Notes: generated by a model not told the origin, from the letters alone. DNA of 64,000 bases from Kappaphycus alvarezii (GCA_002205965.3 NADL03000875.1:92517-156516), one strand, 5' to 3'; shown: positions 24,833 to 35,599, counted from the stretch's first letter. A program made the numbers and translations.

Positions 24833-25628
24833 GTCACCGGCCAAAAGAAAAGAAAAGAACAGGGGATGGTGAGGGATGAGGAGAGAGAATTACAAGGGAA
24901 GTAGGGAGGGATTGTACATGGAGAAAGGAAGCAGAAAGGAGATGGAACGGCCAGGGTGAGTTTGGTGTTAAAATCAAAGGCAAATCCGTACCTCTCCTTT
25001 ACTTGAATGAGCTATTAGACTACAACTATATACTGTTTGCCATTACCCACTTCGGATTTGTGAAAGCAAAATGAAAGTTACAAAATCAACATTTGAAGTA
25101 CTATCTTTGTCGATTTTATGGCCTACCCAAGCCGAGATGCCTCAGAATTCATGATTTGAATGAGAGGGAATTTCACAATTACCAATATTTAAAACTTAAG
25201 TGACATTACGTGCATGCTAACCATGCACGTTCGGTTACGTAAAGAGATACTAAACCAGTCAACCCGTGAATTATGTCTTACGTGCCCCGCCAACGCAACT
25301 GTAATCCGTCGGCCTCTAATAGAACCCAAAGGCGGGAACTTAAAATATCATAAGAGCAGAAAACTATTTTTGGTGGGCTTATCTCACTTTGTTACGTAAA
25401 TCTCATGCAGACCGTTCAACTTGAATTAAACCTTACGTGCCAAATGTGCCGTACTGTGAAAGAAACGTGATTACATCAACATATTTTGGCTGCATACGTG
25501 GGCAAGAGTGATTTGTATGCAGCCAGTATAATGGGCGCACCCGGAAATAACCAAATCGCCAAATTGATCAAATTTCAGCCAATCACAGATCTGCAAATTT
25601 GGCGAAATCCCGCTAGATTTTCCCATAT

Positions 25629-25653
25629 GGTTCGACCCCTTGGGGGTCGAACC
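25629..25653. repeat. subterminal hairpin of the Harbinger element
   Basis: GGTTCGACCCC and its exact reverse complement separated by about three bases, 65 bp inside the left TIR. Confidence 0.6.
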
Positions 25654-25877
25654 AGTTCGCCAAACGCCAACCACTTGACATAGGACTTATCAGATAAGGT
25701 AAATTAAGGCAAAAAGTGCGCGCAATTCAGAATTTTCGGCCTAGGCCACCAGCGTACATGGTATCAAGGCACTGGCGATACCGTAGAGCTGTGCTCGCAG
25801 CTTGAATAGCGTCAACTACTACTGCTCTGCTGGCTTTGCGTGTCGTTTGCAAGAGCAGATCTGTCAGAAAGGTTTGA

Positions 25878-26968
25878 AAACGATCTTGTAAACCAGCCAA
25901 ATATAGGAGAGCTGCACTAATCCGGCCAGTTAACACGAACCAGCTGACTCGGTGGAACCAGATATTATCGTGTGGTGTGGATGACGACTTTCTCGTATCT
26001 ACTAATTTCACGAAGGAGCTTGTTCTGCAACATATGCTCCCGCTGTTTGAACATCAACGAAACATGTACAACTTTGGAAGCCCATTTAGAAAAGGGCCTA
26101 AGACAAGAAGAAGAAAGCCATTACTCTGCCCTGTTGACTTACTTGGAATGGTGTTGTGGTATGTTAAGACGAAGGGGACGTTATACAGCCTGTGTCCTAT
26201 TTTGGGGGTGACGGATAGCACACTAGGCGTCTGGTTGGATTACGGACTGGAAGTGCTTAAAAGAGTAGTATGTGACAACCATATATCGTATTTCCAGATG
26301 AAGTGGCCTACTGTTGAAGAGATGAGACAATCCGCGGTGCTACTGGAAACAAACAAAGTCAAAGGGCAATACTTAAAAGGCATATTTGCTGTTACGGATG
26401 GAGGCCGCATGCCTTGTGCCGATTACAGAGATGGCGATATGCAAAACGCTTACTTTGAAGGTTTTACTCAAGAGGTGGAAGTCACCAATTTGTTCTTCTT
26501 CAACTTCTTTGGTGAGCTAATACATGCTGCTGTCAACTACCCGGGAAGCTGGCATGACACTAAGCTTGTAACAGTCTCCGGATTGTATTTTCCCAAGCTG
26601 TCAGATGAAAGAACACCCCTGTACTGGCTATTCTTGGGGATAGCGCCTTCGTTAATAACACAAAAACAACGAATGGGAAGATTGTTCGCGGACGGAAGTC
26701 AAATGAGACTTCTGATATACCTGAGTCAGCGGCGCTTGCTGCAATCGATATGTTTCTCCAGAGTTTTATGCAGAGCGAACGATAAAGCGCTTAGTGGGGT
26801 CTAAGAGCGATAAACGCTCCATTCGAAAGACTGAAGGTACCTTTACCTGCTGATGCCGAGAAACGTCTACGTCTGTTGACAGTTTATTGTCATATATTCA
26901 ACTTTAGGACCCGAAAGGTAGACCTGAATCAGATGCGTACTACATACGCGAGAAGAAAAGAAAGTTAG
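25878..26968 (+). pseudogene. PIF/Harbinger transposase (DDE_Tnp_4 type), inactivated
   Basis: Frame open from 25878 to about 26620 without a clear upstream ATG (first internal ATG about 26033). DLLGMVLWYVKTKGTLYSL and GVTDSTLGVWLDY are the helix-turn-helix part. The first catalytic Asp lies in FAVTDGG (about 26395), the second in YPGSWHDTK (about 26550). A frameshift near 26620 is followed by ILGDSAFVN and KIVRGRKSNE in another frame. That frame has TAA at 26783 and TAG at 26792-26794 in place of the Glu codon of the usual AEWG motif (here SA-stop-WG). It then continues NAPFERLKVPL to TAG 26966-26968. So this copy lacks the third catalytic residue. Confidence 0.85.
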
Positions 26969-27139
26969 CCCAATATCTCTAGCAGTTCATCCACTTGTTT
27001 TGAGATAGCCCCTCAATCATTTCGCTCATCTTCTTTAGTAGGTCATTCGTAGGGCGCAAGCTTCCTTCACTCTTGCCTTAACATCGCGTCTTACTTCCTC
27101 CTCGCTCAACGAGGGGCCCTTTTCTGCCGTCATCGCTCT

Positions 27140-28027
27140 TTAAATTTCGCCCATATGTTCCGTCATTTTGCCAACATTTGCGAAAAGCTCAGCTTCTGTA
27201 TTGTTTGATCTCTTCGACAGTGTGCTCCTTCCAGTTGATCCATGCTTTCTCATGTTCTGCCTTGCACCAACCGGCTTGGATTGCTCAATCTCCCATCTTT
27301 CTCCCTCGGCAAGACTTCTTAGATCCTCCCCGCTTGAGACGTCTTTCTCTTCTTCATCATCAGAACCAAGGATACCAGCAGCAAATTTGTTCTGAATGCT
27401 TCGTGAAATGTGATTCGCGCGGCGCACAGGAGCTGGAAAAGAAGGATCTCTTGTTTTCTTTTTTGCGTTTGCGAGCTTGTCAAACTTTTTTTTGAAAGAA
27501 TCTTGGTTCTGCACTGGACGGTTGTTGTGCGCTGCCCACTGCTGAACTTTTGCCGCAACTAGAGCCCAATGATTAACACCCGATGGCTCCAACTTCTCTA
27601 TAAAGTCTATTAAAGCGTCAATATCAGATTCAGAATAATTTGGAGCACTTTCTCTCGTATGTTTCGTCTTATTCACAGTCTTTCTCTTCTTCCCCTTCGC
27701 TTTTTTCATAATAACTTTCTGCGGAGTGCGACGGGATCCCATGTGGTCGTTGATAGTTTCCATAGGAGTAGAAGCCGCTTGGTTAGAGAGAACGGGGGCG
27801 GATCCCAACTCGAATGCAGGGACGGGCGCAGAAGCAGCAACAGCAGGCTGAACAAGAGTGGCATCGGTTTGCGGGAGATCCGAAGTGGCCAAGGAATCCG
27901 GTTGAACAGGATCGGGAGCCGATGCGGAGAGCAAAGGCAGATTAGGAACGAAAACGGAGGCGGTCATAGCATCTCTACATGCTGGAGTCAATGGCAGGGA
28001 AGCGGAGCGAGAGGGAGGAGGATCCAT
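27140..28027 (-). CDS. Harbinger Myb/SANT-like DNA-binding protein
   Basis: 295 residues from ATG 28027. The first 100 residues are Pro/Ala/Ser-rich. A basic nuclear-signal stretch KKAKGKKRKTVNK lies near 108-120. A trihelix/Myb-like domain lies near 131-195 (YSESDIDALIDFIEKL, HWALVAAKVQQWA, FKKKFDKL). Acidic Ser segments and a basic tail follow. In active PIF/Harbinger elements this partner binds the ends and brings the transposase into the nucleus. The reading may once have gone on: after TAA at 27140, EEEVRRDVKARVKEA and then LRPTNDLLKKMSEMIEGLSQ (one frameshift) lead to a stop at 26979, ten bases from the transposase stop. The present C-terminus may thus be shortened. Confidence 0.82.
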   Translation of the reverse strand: MDPPPSRSASLPLTPACRDAMTASVFVPNLPLLSASAPDPVQPDSLATSDLPQTDATLVQPAVAASAPVPAFELGSAPVLSNQAASTPMETINDHMGSRRTPQKVIMKKAKGKKRKTVNKTKHTRESAPNYSESDIDALIDFIEKLEPSGVNHWALVAAKVQQWAAHNNRPVQNQDSFKKKFDKLANAKKKTRDPSFPAPVRRANHISRSIQNKFAAGILGSDDEEEKDVSSGEDLRSLAEGERWEIEQSKPVGARQNMRKHGSTGRSTLSKRSNNTEAELFANVGKMTEHMGEI

Positions 28028-28799
28028 ACAGAAAACTTGGATGAAGGGACAAACTTGTATTGAGAAGGATGGGCTTGATAGGGAGGGAAAGATAGGTGTT
28101 GACTTAGGGAAGGACTGGAGGACTTAATACAGTTTTCTACATTTCCAGTTTAAGGCACAAAAAGAGTGTAGCGGGCTGGCGGGTTGTCATTTGTGGGATT
28201 TTTCGGACCGACGTAAAATTAAAATAATTTGGCGATTTGGTTATTTCCGGGTGCGCCCAATGAGTATAGTGTAAGCTGTATGCAGCCAGTTGAGGCAACT
28301 ATAGGATAAATATAGAAACAACTGTTTACTTGTACACGTAGGGCACCAATAGTTCTGTACGTGTCCGACAGAGAAGAGAGATTACACGTATGTCACATAG
28401 GAGACAATACACGTATGACACACTGAGTACAGTACTGTAAGCCTGGAATAGAGACAAGCAATCAACCGACCATAACATGCCAACTGTCAGAATGCTCCAC
28501 AATGAACAGCTCAGGTATCGCCACTCGTAGCGATATGAGAGGTATGGAGGCGAATCTAGCAGCCAATCAGAGAGAGGAATACCAAGTGGTTTGAAAAATG
28601 GCAAAATGCGCCGTGATTTTGAGTTGCCCGAAACTGGGCTTTCGTCCCAGGCAACTTTCGATTTGGCCCATCTTTCAGGTGTCAAAGGTGTGCACACAGA
28701 AAAAGGGTGCAACTCGCATTTTCATGCTAAAAGTGTGCACGTGTCTAGGTGGCAACTAAAAACCATGGAAATCGCATGCATTCTATCATTTTTTCAACA

Positions 28800-29265
28800 A
28801 ACAGCTCCTCTTCCAGCAGAAGACTCCTCACGAACTCTAGCCTGAGAGTGTGGTCTCCGATCGTGGTGTCAATGGCGACAATGAGGAGGTTAAAACGTTC
28901 TGGAAGTCCACATACGATGGCCAAAGTGATGTACTCCTCCTCAACGGTGACGTCCATACTCTTCAGATCAGACGCCAAATGCCGAACGCGATTGATACTG
29001 TAAAATCTTCTAATCCTCGCGCATCTTGGCAGCGTGGAATGAACATCTAGCATCGATCCGGTTGAGCAGGGTCTTGCGTTGGAAAATATCACAAACGGCC
29101 TTCCACATGTGGGCGGCGGTGTCGGTGTCCCTAACATGGCCCAAGTTTTCGTCACTGAGTGAGGGCTCAATAATAGCCCAAGCCCTTGCATCGTGCTTTT
29201 TCCATTTGGACAGCTCTTCTTGGTCAGTGGGCTAGTTGGTTTTGACGTGATCAGCGAAATCCTTT
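28800..29265 (-). pseudogene. gag: Copia-X gag, distal part
   Basis: Minus strand: DQEELSKWKKHDARAWAIIE, LSDENLGHV and AAHMWKAVCDIFQRKTLLN, then after one frameshift KSMDVTVEEEYITLAIVCGL and LRLEFVRSLLLEEE. This matches the Copia-5 gag (KSMDVTIDEKEVAMAVLNGM). It is cut at 28799 by LTR-2 and at 29266 by LTR-A copy A3. Confidence 0.75.
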
Positions 29266-30283
29266 TGTGGTTTCATTTGGCAAGGCGATCACATGACTCC
29301 TACATCGGAGCCAAGCCTCTAAGAGGTATGACGCGATTTTCACGTGTATACGTGTACACGTGTGGTTTGAAGGATGACCCTAAGGAATTTCGGTAGATAT
29401 CAAAAGTTTCCAGGGACGAAAGTCTGATTTTGAGGGAATATTGTTTTAGGGGACTTTACGTAGGGTACGGTACTGTAAGTGGGTGAGAAGTATACTGTAC
29501 GAGAAATATGCTGAGGTATAATATGTAGATGAGTACGTGGTAGCAGTTGTGTATGTGATTTACACATGGTACAGCTATGAGTAGAAACCTTTGGTGCAGT
29601 GGTGTACACATACTGTACTACTGCAACATGAGGAACAGAACTTCGTACTTTACTTCGTACTCTACTTCCTACTGTACTTGAGTTTGTACAGAAGGAGTCG
29701 GTTATAGTAATATTGTCATTGACTTCTAGAAAGAGGTATTTGATTTTATATTGTGTATGAGTTTTCCAGTTATGATTATGTTTTGTCCGGCTGCATCCGA
29801 CAATCAGTTATGTGATTCCGTACTCTGTATGAAGATCCTAGTTATGATACTGGTTTGTCCGCCTGCATCCAAAAATCAATTATGTGATTCCATAATACGT
29901 ATGAGGTTCCTCACTATGATTAAGGTTTGTCCGACTGCATCAAAAATCAGTTATGTGATTCTGTTATAAGTATGACTGATTGCGTCCTTTAGTTTGGCAC
30001 AAGGGAATTCGGTTCCGATGATTCTGCAAAAATAAGGTGCTGGATTGATTTATGTATTAGGTCAAGCAGTTCCAAAATTGCCTTTAATGAATGTTATCAC
30101 CGGGCCGATATCTTGGAAATCTGCTCAAATGGCTCAGTTTGTAGGATTTTGTTAAATGGACGCAGTGGTTTAGCGAGTAGTTGTAGGTTGAACCTCAGGT
30201 CAGAATTTCAGAGTTCCGAGTAACTTTCGGGTAGCCAAGCCCGCAAATTCATCCGTCTAGCAAAGTATTTCACTGTTTTCGAT
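29266..30283 (+). repeat. LTR-A copy A3, inserted in the Copia-X gag
   Basis: Starts TGTGGTTTCATTTGGCAAGG (degraded TGTTGGTGATTTGG) and runs to GATTCTCATTA. It has three ~68-bp tandem units (about 29755-29975), one more than A1 and A2, but lacks the CCAATGAGATTGCAGG block (internal deletion near 29440). It lies in opposite orientation to the gag it splits. No exact target duplication is visible. Confidence 0.75.
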
Positions 30284-30385
30284 TCTCATTAACTTGAGCG
30301 CTAACAGTAGCTCAACCTTCTGCTTCCATACGTGGAAGATGTCCTGACCCAACTTTTTGATCTTGATACCTCTGAACGAGTCCAT
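30284..30385 (-). pseudogene. gag: Copia-X gag, N-terminal part
   Basis: ATG at 30385 (minus) starts MDSFRGIKIKKLGQDI, then HVWKQKVELLLALK, as in the Copia-5 gag (HVWKQKVQIFLALR). It breaks off at the A3 insertion. Confidence 0.75.
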
Positions 30386-31137
30386 GGCGTAGTGTGACAA
30401 TTGCAAACAAGTTGCAGCAATAAACACAGCAAAAAACAACAACAAGAAAAGTCGGGCAGCACTGGCAGGATCACCAGCAGCAATCTGCGCACCCTAGAGG
30501 TCGGACCTTTGACCCTTGGAGCTCTTCCGGATAGAAAAACGACTTCTTCTCTCTACCCTCCCCTGCGTATGCAGAGAAGGCGCTGCGTGTTTCTCTCTAC
30601 GAGACGCCCAGCGGATGATTAACGACCCAAAGATATGTCTTCACCAATATGCCCTCTCTGGTCTCTTGCAAGAACTTGCACTGCCTCGAATAGTTGGTAT
30701 CACCCAAAGTACTCAGATCAGCCTGTCTTAGCAATGAAAAAAAGTGATGACCACACAGAAACAGATGCTGAGCAACAAAGCAAGATCCCCAGACTTCACA
30801 GAAACAGTCTCAACTTCAAGGATCGGACCCGAAACTACAACGGGGATCCCAAATGCAACAATAGAAGGAGACTCAAACAAACAAAAGTCGGATAGCGATC
30901 AACAATACCAGCCCACGAGAAGGCCCAAAATAGTCACGAAAGACAACAAACGTTGAACCACTACCAACACAACGCCCTCAGGGAGAGACGCAAACCAAAC
31001 AAAGAATATCAACACCGACCAACAATAGAATCAACACACCCGACGGAACGAAAAAGAACAACAGAAACAGCGAAATGGATGAAAGGCGGTGAGGGAGAGC
31101 GGCGAGAGATGAACGATAGCGGCAGTGGTCAGCGGGG
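30386..31137 (-). other. Copia-X untranslated leader
   Basis: Between primer site and gag ATG; only short frames, no family features. Confidence 0.5.
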
Positions 31138-31229
31138 CTGGGCCCATAACCTGTTGAAAAAAGTAACCACTGAGCCACATGCGCTGGCTCTATAGTGCAA
31201 CTGAGAGGACCACAATATATATATCAACA
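31138..31229 (-). repeat. Copia-X 5' LTR (78 bp) with primer binding site
   Basis: Plus-strand TGTTGAAAA..TATCAACA at 31152-31229, about 80 bp like both TRIM repeats. The primer site GGTTATGGGCCCAG (minus) at 31138-31151 abuts it. It stands exactly at the break of the Ty3 integrase. An 80-bp LTR is unusually short for a Copia element with gag. Confidence 0.75.
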
Positions 31230-31795
31230 GTAGATGGTATGCAGAGAAGGGTGAAATCTTTGTTCCTAGTAGAACAAACGTTTTGTCAAAAAATTACTCA
31301 TGAAGATGAGATCTCGGTCACATATGATATTGTCTTGTAGCCCATGATTTCGGTAAACATTATTCTTGAACAGCAGAGCTGTTTCAAGATCATCTGTGTT
31401 TGGTTTCGTTGATACTATTCTGATCATTCTAGAAAGTCTTTCAGCGACTGTTAACACGCCGCTGTTTCCACTTCTCGACTTTGGGAGAGGTGAGATGAAA
31501 TCCACGGTTTTGTGGGTCTATTTGGTTTTCAGTGGTTCTAACGGTTGTAAAAAACTTGCAGCCTTCTGATTGGTTGCTTTGGTTCTTTGGAATTGGAAGG
31601 AACTGACGTATCTGATTGCATCCGATCTTAAAACATTCCAATAAACCTTGGTGATTTTCTGTCGTTAGTTTTGCTTATTCCTAGGTGTCCCCTTTTAGGC
31701 GTGCAATAAGAGTCATGCCGGAGCTTGGCTATAACATTTTCTTCTGGTACACAAAACTTCTTGTTTATAAGTAGAAAAATCTCTCCACTGATAGA
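31230..31795 (-). pseudogene. Ty3 chromovirus G1 integrase, first half
   Basis: Minus strand: KKFCVPEENVIAKLRHDSYC with TPKRGHLGISKT (zinc-binding region), QRTKATNQKAASFLQPLEP, first catalytic Asp in VDFISPLPKSRSGNSGVLTV, second in NIICDRDLIFMSNF, then GTKISPFSAYH, where it is cut. Stops and frameshifts are present. The rest of the domain is at 23286-24038. Confidence 0.8.
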
Positions 31796-32525
31796 GGTGG
31801 ATGCTGAAAGGGTTGGATAAGGGAGGTGTTGGGGATAAAAGGATGTTCGCCAGCTCTGGCCAGAATTTACTTGGAGGTGCCCAAGTCTCAACTTATATAC
31901 AACTATTTCGCCGCACTCGCACTCAACTCCAACTCCAACTAAACACTAACCATCTGAGCGAGACACCCAATACTACCAATAATCACAATGCATAACGTAG
32001 TACCGCTGGCACAAATTCATGCCAGCTTACAACTAACAATGCACAACAAGTTACGTGCCTACACACAAGCATTATCATGCACAAATTCACATAATCACAA
32101 CACCCTGTAATTACTACAAGACCTCATCATGTGTATTCTCTGACTCACCAACTGCACGCAACCACAAAATTACTATACGTCCCCAAACTCACAACACCAC
32201 TCCTACACATGCGACAACATGTATGCACACAAGTCCTGTATCCTCCACCACTGTACTTGACTCATCACCATAGTGCATCAACACCCGTAAACCTATACTG
32301 TATGTCCACGTACATACATGTGCACTTTGTACAGCATGATCTTACAGTACAGAATAGCCATATGCACTAGCTACATACGTGTACGCCAGAAAAACCCACT
32401 AGAGCCACAACACTTGTACGCACGAAGTTGCATATGAGCATTTGCAGTAGCTAATTAGGAGCTCGATTCACGTTGAGTTTGAGATGAGGCGCATATGCGC
32501 TTTCTAAACGGCACCCTCCAAGACA
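31796..32525. repeat. repeat family R3, right copy, inserted in Ty3 G1
   Basis: Interrupts G1 between RNase H and integrase. The first 225 bp match 24450-24680; the rest is rich in ACAT/CACA words and has no coding frame. Confidence 0.55.
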
Positions 32526-33283
32526 GCCCATGCTCCCCTCCACTTTTGGTTTCCAGTGAGAGCGCAGGGTTCAAAGCCAACATCGATGCTCAGAGGGAGC
32601 TTTAGGATTTTGATAATGGGTTCTGAGGCTCTCATTTCTACCACAATCTTCTTCGAACTCCACTAACTCAGTGTTCGTAAATGATACTGTCAAAATGTTA
32701 TTGGATTCTGAGGAAGCCTTAGTAGTAACTTCTTGGAGTAGTTAATTTTTGCGGTGATCAGGTGAAGGCACATCTTGTGGTTTCCTCGATAGTGCGTCCG
32801 CCACTAGATTTGATTTTCTTGAGATAGCGATTATCTTGAGGTCGTTATTTCGAAGTTCTGTTTCCTTCTCGGTGGCAAACCTTTTTAGAGCTTGTGTGGA
32901 AACCAATCAGCAAACGGTTCCAAAACCTTCTGTACGTCTTGAAAGTATATTAGTGCTCTCGGCTCACTAGATTGTCTAAGTAAAACTGCAAATAACTCTT
33001 TTTTCTCATCGAAATCACTAACGATTGTATTGAAAGATACAAAAAGACTCACTAAGGCAACATCAGCAATAAATATAAATGAATTTCCCTCATGCTTGAT
33101 TTTAACCTCATTATATAAGCAATTTATTTTTGCCTCATGGGAGACGCACCAATTTTTCCAAAGAATTGCATGATAAAACTTCAATGGGCTTACCAAAAGG
33201 TATAGAGGTTCATTATAGGCGGTAATATGTAAAGTGACACCATTTTTCAATTCTGGAAGTATCTGGTCCGCACCGTTTGCCAT
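32526..33283 (-). pseudogene. Ty3 G1 protease region fused to RNase H end, RT deleted
   Basis: 33283-32885 reads ADQILPELKNGVTLHITAYN, KNWCVSHEAKINCLYNEVK and FQDVQKVLEPFADWFPHKL, the region between protease and RT. Directly after it (lower coordinates) comes KFATEKETELRNNDLKIIAI with SNLVADALSRKPQD, the C-terminal end of RNase H. The whole RT and most of RNase H are missing at about 32890. Confidence 0.75.
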
Positions 33284-33457
33284 TTAAGCAGGCTCTCTGG
33301 AATCCTGGGTCTTCATTTGATGTTGCTTGCAACATAAAGCACTACAAAAGTTGATCTCACCACTAGAGTCTATAAGGAGTTTCGCTGGCCTACAATCAAT
33401 TTTATCCTTGACAATGAGAAGTCCTTTGTGATTTTTCTCGAATGCAGGGGAGTATAT

Positions 33458-34500
33458 TTATATGAACGTTACATTTGATCTGATGGTGGACACGGTGGAC
33501 CTTTTCATTTGCTTCAGTGATATACCTCGAGTTTTTTTGTCCAATTCAATGGTTTCTAATAGTTCTCCAATGACTGGAACTGACCAAGGACCTTCAATCA
33601 GTTCCACTGGGCTTTTAGGCAGATTTTGGATATGTGGGCTTTCTGTCTGCACTTGAGACAGAGACCTTCGCGCATGCATCTTTCACGTTCTTCTTTGTCG
33701 AGCTTTTTTAAATTGGGAGTGTTTCTTTTCAGCCCTTGTATCACTTCTATGTTCCCAGTTTCTATCGCCAATGGACTGCCGTTTCCAGCAAAAGAGCTCC
33801 TATTTCCATTCTTTCCTCCAGAAGACTTTGGAAGGTTACCGGGTCCAGGACGACGATAGGTCGACTCTACTCGCTCAGCATCCCTCATTAGGTTGGAGAG
33901 TTTGACGTATTCCTTAGTTCAAAACTACTTCCAGATATAGGGCCTTAAACCGCGGGAGTAACGACCTATCTGGTCTGTCAATCCAATATCGGGGATGTCC
34001 AGTATAATTTTGTTGAAGTCTTCGTTGAAGGTAGGAATAATTTTCACTTGTTTCCAGCGGCCAAGCTTGTCTCGATCGATCGTTTTTTTGTTCAATGTTT
34101 CAAAACGAAAGATCAAGGCACCCTTCAGGTTCTGCGAGGAATTTTTTCCTTTCCCTTCTTCTGTCTTGGAGTGGATCATCCACCATTCATGGGTGTTGCC
34201 AGTCAAGTAGCTGAGTGTAATGTGTAAGGGTCTATTGCAATCATTTATCCGAGGTAGTTGTCCATCTGAACACACCAGTTGCCAATTGATCCTTTCTCGG
34301 TGAATATAGTTGGCTTGTTTTCCTTTGGGCCAGCCTGGCTATCCACAGGTGCATTACTTGACGAGATGGCCTATTTTCTGGCGTGTATGATTTTTTATTC
34401 TAAGAATGATACCTTTTGCGCTGCAATAGAAAGCTCTGATCTTTGTGCTGCAATCTGGTTATGGCCATGCTCGAGATTCTGCTGCAACTGAGGCACCATT
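33458..34500 (-). pseudogene. gag: Ty3 G1 gag
   Basis: Minus strand: a coiled start QLQQNLEHGHNQIAAQRSE near 34490, then SYLTGNTHEWWMIHSKTEE with GRWKQVKIIPTFNEDFNKII and RYSRGLRPYIWK (Retrotrans_gag fold). After a break come LMRDAERVESTYRRPGPG and the zinc knuckle CLKCRQKAHISKIC (the Gly before His is replaced by Ala). Several stops. It is cut at about 34500 by Copia-3. Confidence 0.8.
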
Positions 34501-34504
34501 TGCG

Positions 34505-34975
34505 TTGCAGCTAAAGAAATGTGGGACACTATCTTGGAACTTTTTGACCACCACACATTACTGAATAAGCTGGCGGCCCGGAGAGACTTCTACACGGTCA
34601 CCATGCTAGACAATGAGAAATTGTTGCCGTACATAGGGCGCATGCGACATCGGAGAGGTTTCAATATCTCATTGTAGCGCTTGACGCCCATGGATCTGAA
34701 GATAACACATTTTGGGTAGAATATGTTAAACGTGGCCTGCTCCAAGAGAAGCAACTTGCATCAATGAAGCTTGCAAAAATGCAAACTCCGCCAATTGCTG
34801 CTCTTATTGGGCAGATCCCTGAGTCAAGCCGTGTTTCGACTTTACCATGCACCAACTGTGGTCACAATGGGCACTCCACTGCCCGCTCCTGGGGAAAGGA
34901 CATCAACGGGAGGTGACCGCCGCCATCGGACCGTTTCTTACGTAGAAAGCCACGGAAGCGTACACCGATGATTGC
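34505..34975 (+). pseudogene. gag: Copia-3 gag, C-terminal part
   Basis: AAKEMWDTILELFDHHTLLN, then after shifts ALDAHGSEDNTFWVEYVKRG and the zinc knuckle CTNCGHNGHSTARS followed by WGKD. The fourth Cys of the CCHC knuckle is Ser. Stops at several places. Confidence 0.7.
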
Positions 34976-35599
34976 TCAAGAGAAACGTGATCCAGAAATT
35001 AGTGAATTCGAGTACATATGTCTGGTGGAAAATGTAAATAAACAACTCTGGTATCAACATAACGACAAACACTTGGCTTATCGATTCTGGAGGCTCCGCG
35101 CACATGAAGTTTGACAAGGGACTGTTCTCAGACTACAGGAAGGTCTCAAAGAGCCGCGTAGAAATGGGAACGAAAGCGTGTGAAGTAGTAGCTGGAGTCG
35201 GGACCATCCTCATAACGCTTTTATTGAACGGAGTTCAAAATTTATGCAAGTTCACCAATGTCCTGCACGATCCAAGGTTCGTTTGTTCCCTAATTTATTT
35301 GCATAAGATGGTCGCAAATGGATTTGACGTTGCGTTTGTTCGGGATAAGTGCACTGTGAAGAAGAGTGACTGATTCTTGGCTACTGCCACAAGCCGAGGA
35401 GAGCTTTATGTACTTGACATATGTAACGAGGTTCATTCGGCGAACAAAGCCTCCTTGAAGACATGACATGAAAGATTTGCCCACCTTCACACTCAAGGAA
35501 TATTCTCCATGGCCCGTAAGAACGTGGTAAGTGGAATTCATCTCTCCTCTTCAGATATAAAAAGGGACGCTAGCTCATCTTCTGACCGTGAATCTGTGA

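Larger units (their letters stand above)
25533..28258. mobile_element. PIF/Harbinger DNA transposon, 2726 bp
   Basis: Perfect 33-bp terminal inverted repeats at 25533-25565 and 28226-28258, starting GGGCGCACCCGG. AAT is duplicated on both sides (25530-25532, 28259-28261). The empty site in the other LTR-2 copy near 49011 reads CAGTATAATGAGTATAG, exactly the flanks with one AAT. The two convergent genes, a DDE transposase and a Myb/SANT-like protein, are the known gene set of autonomous PIF/Harbinger elements, which also make 3-bp target duplications. Confidence 0.92.
24855..28799 (-). repeat. LTR-2 copy (minus strand), split by a Harbinger element
   Basis: 24855-25532 plus 28259-28799 match 48337-49556 in order. 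On the minus strand the LTR starts TGTTGAAAAAATGATAG at 28799, like the start of the Copia-5 3' LTR at 45654. The 2.7-kb gap between the two parts is the Harbinger transposon; the uninterrupted copy at 49.0 kb shows the empty site. Confidence 0.8.

Noticed and set aside
25727..26011. 94-codon minus-strand frame in the Harbinger element
   Set aside because: Overlaps the transposase start in antisense and has no counterpart in the family.
28745..28799. Gag C-terminus LFVEKMIECMRFPWFLVAT as coding
   Set aside because: From 28799 downward this is the start of LTR-2 (TGTTGAAAAAATG), so the frame only reads into the inserted LTR.
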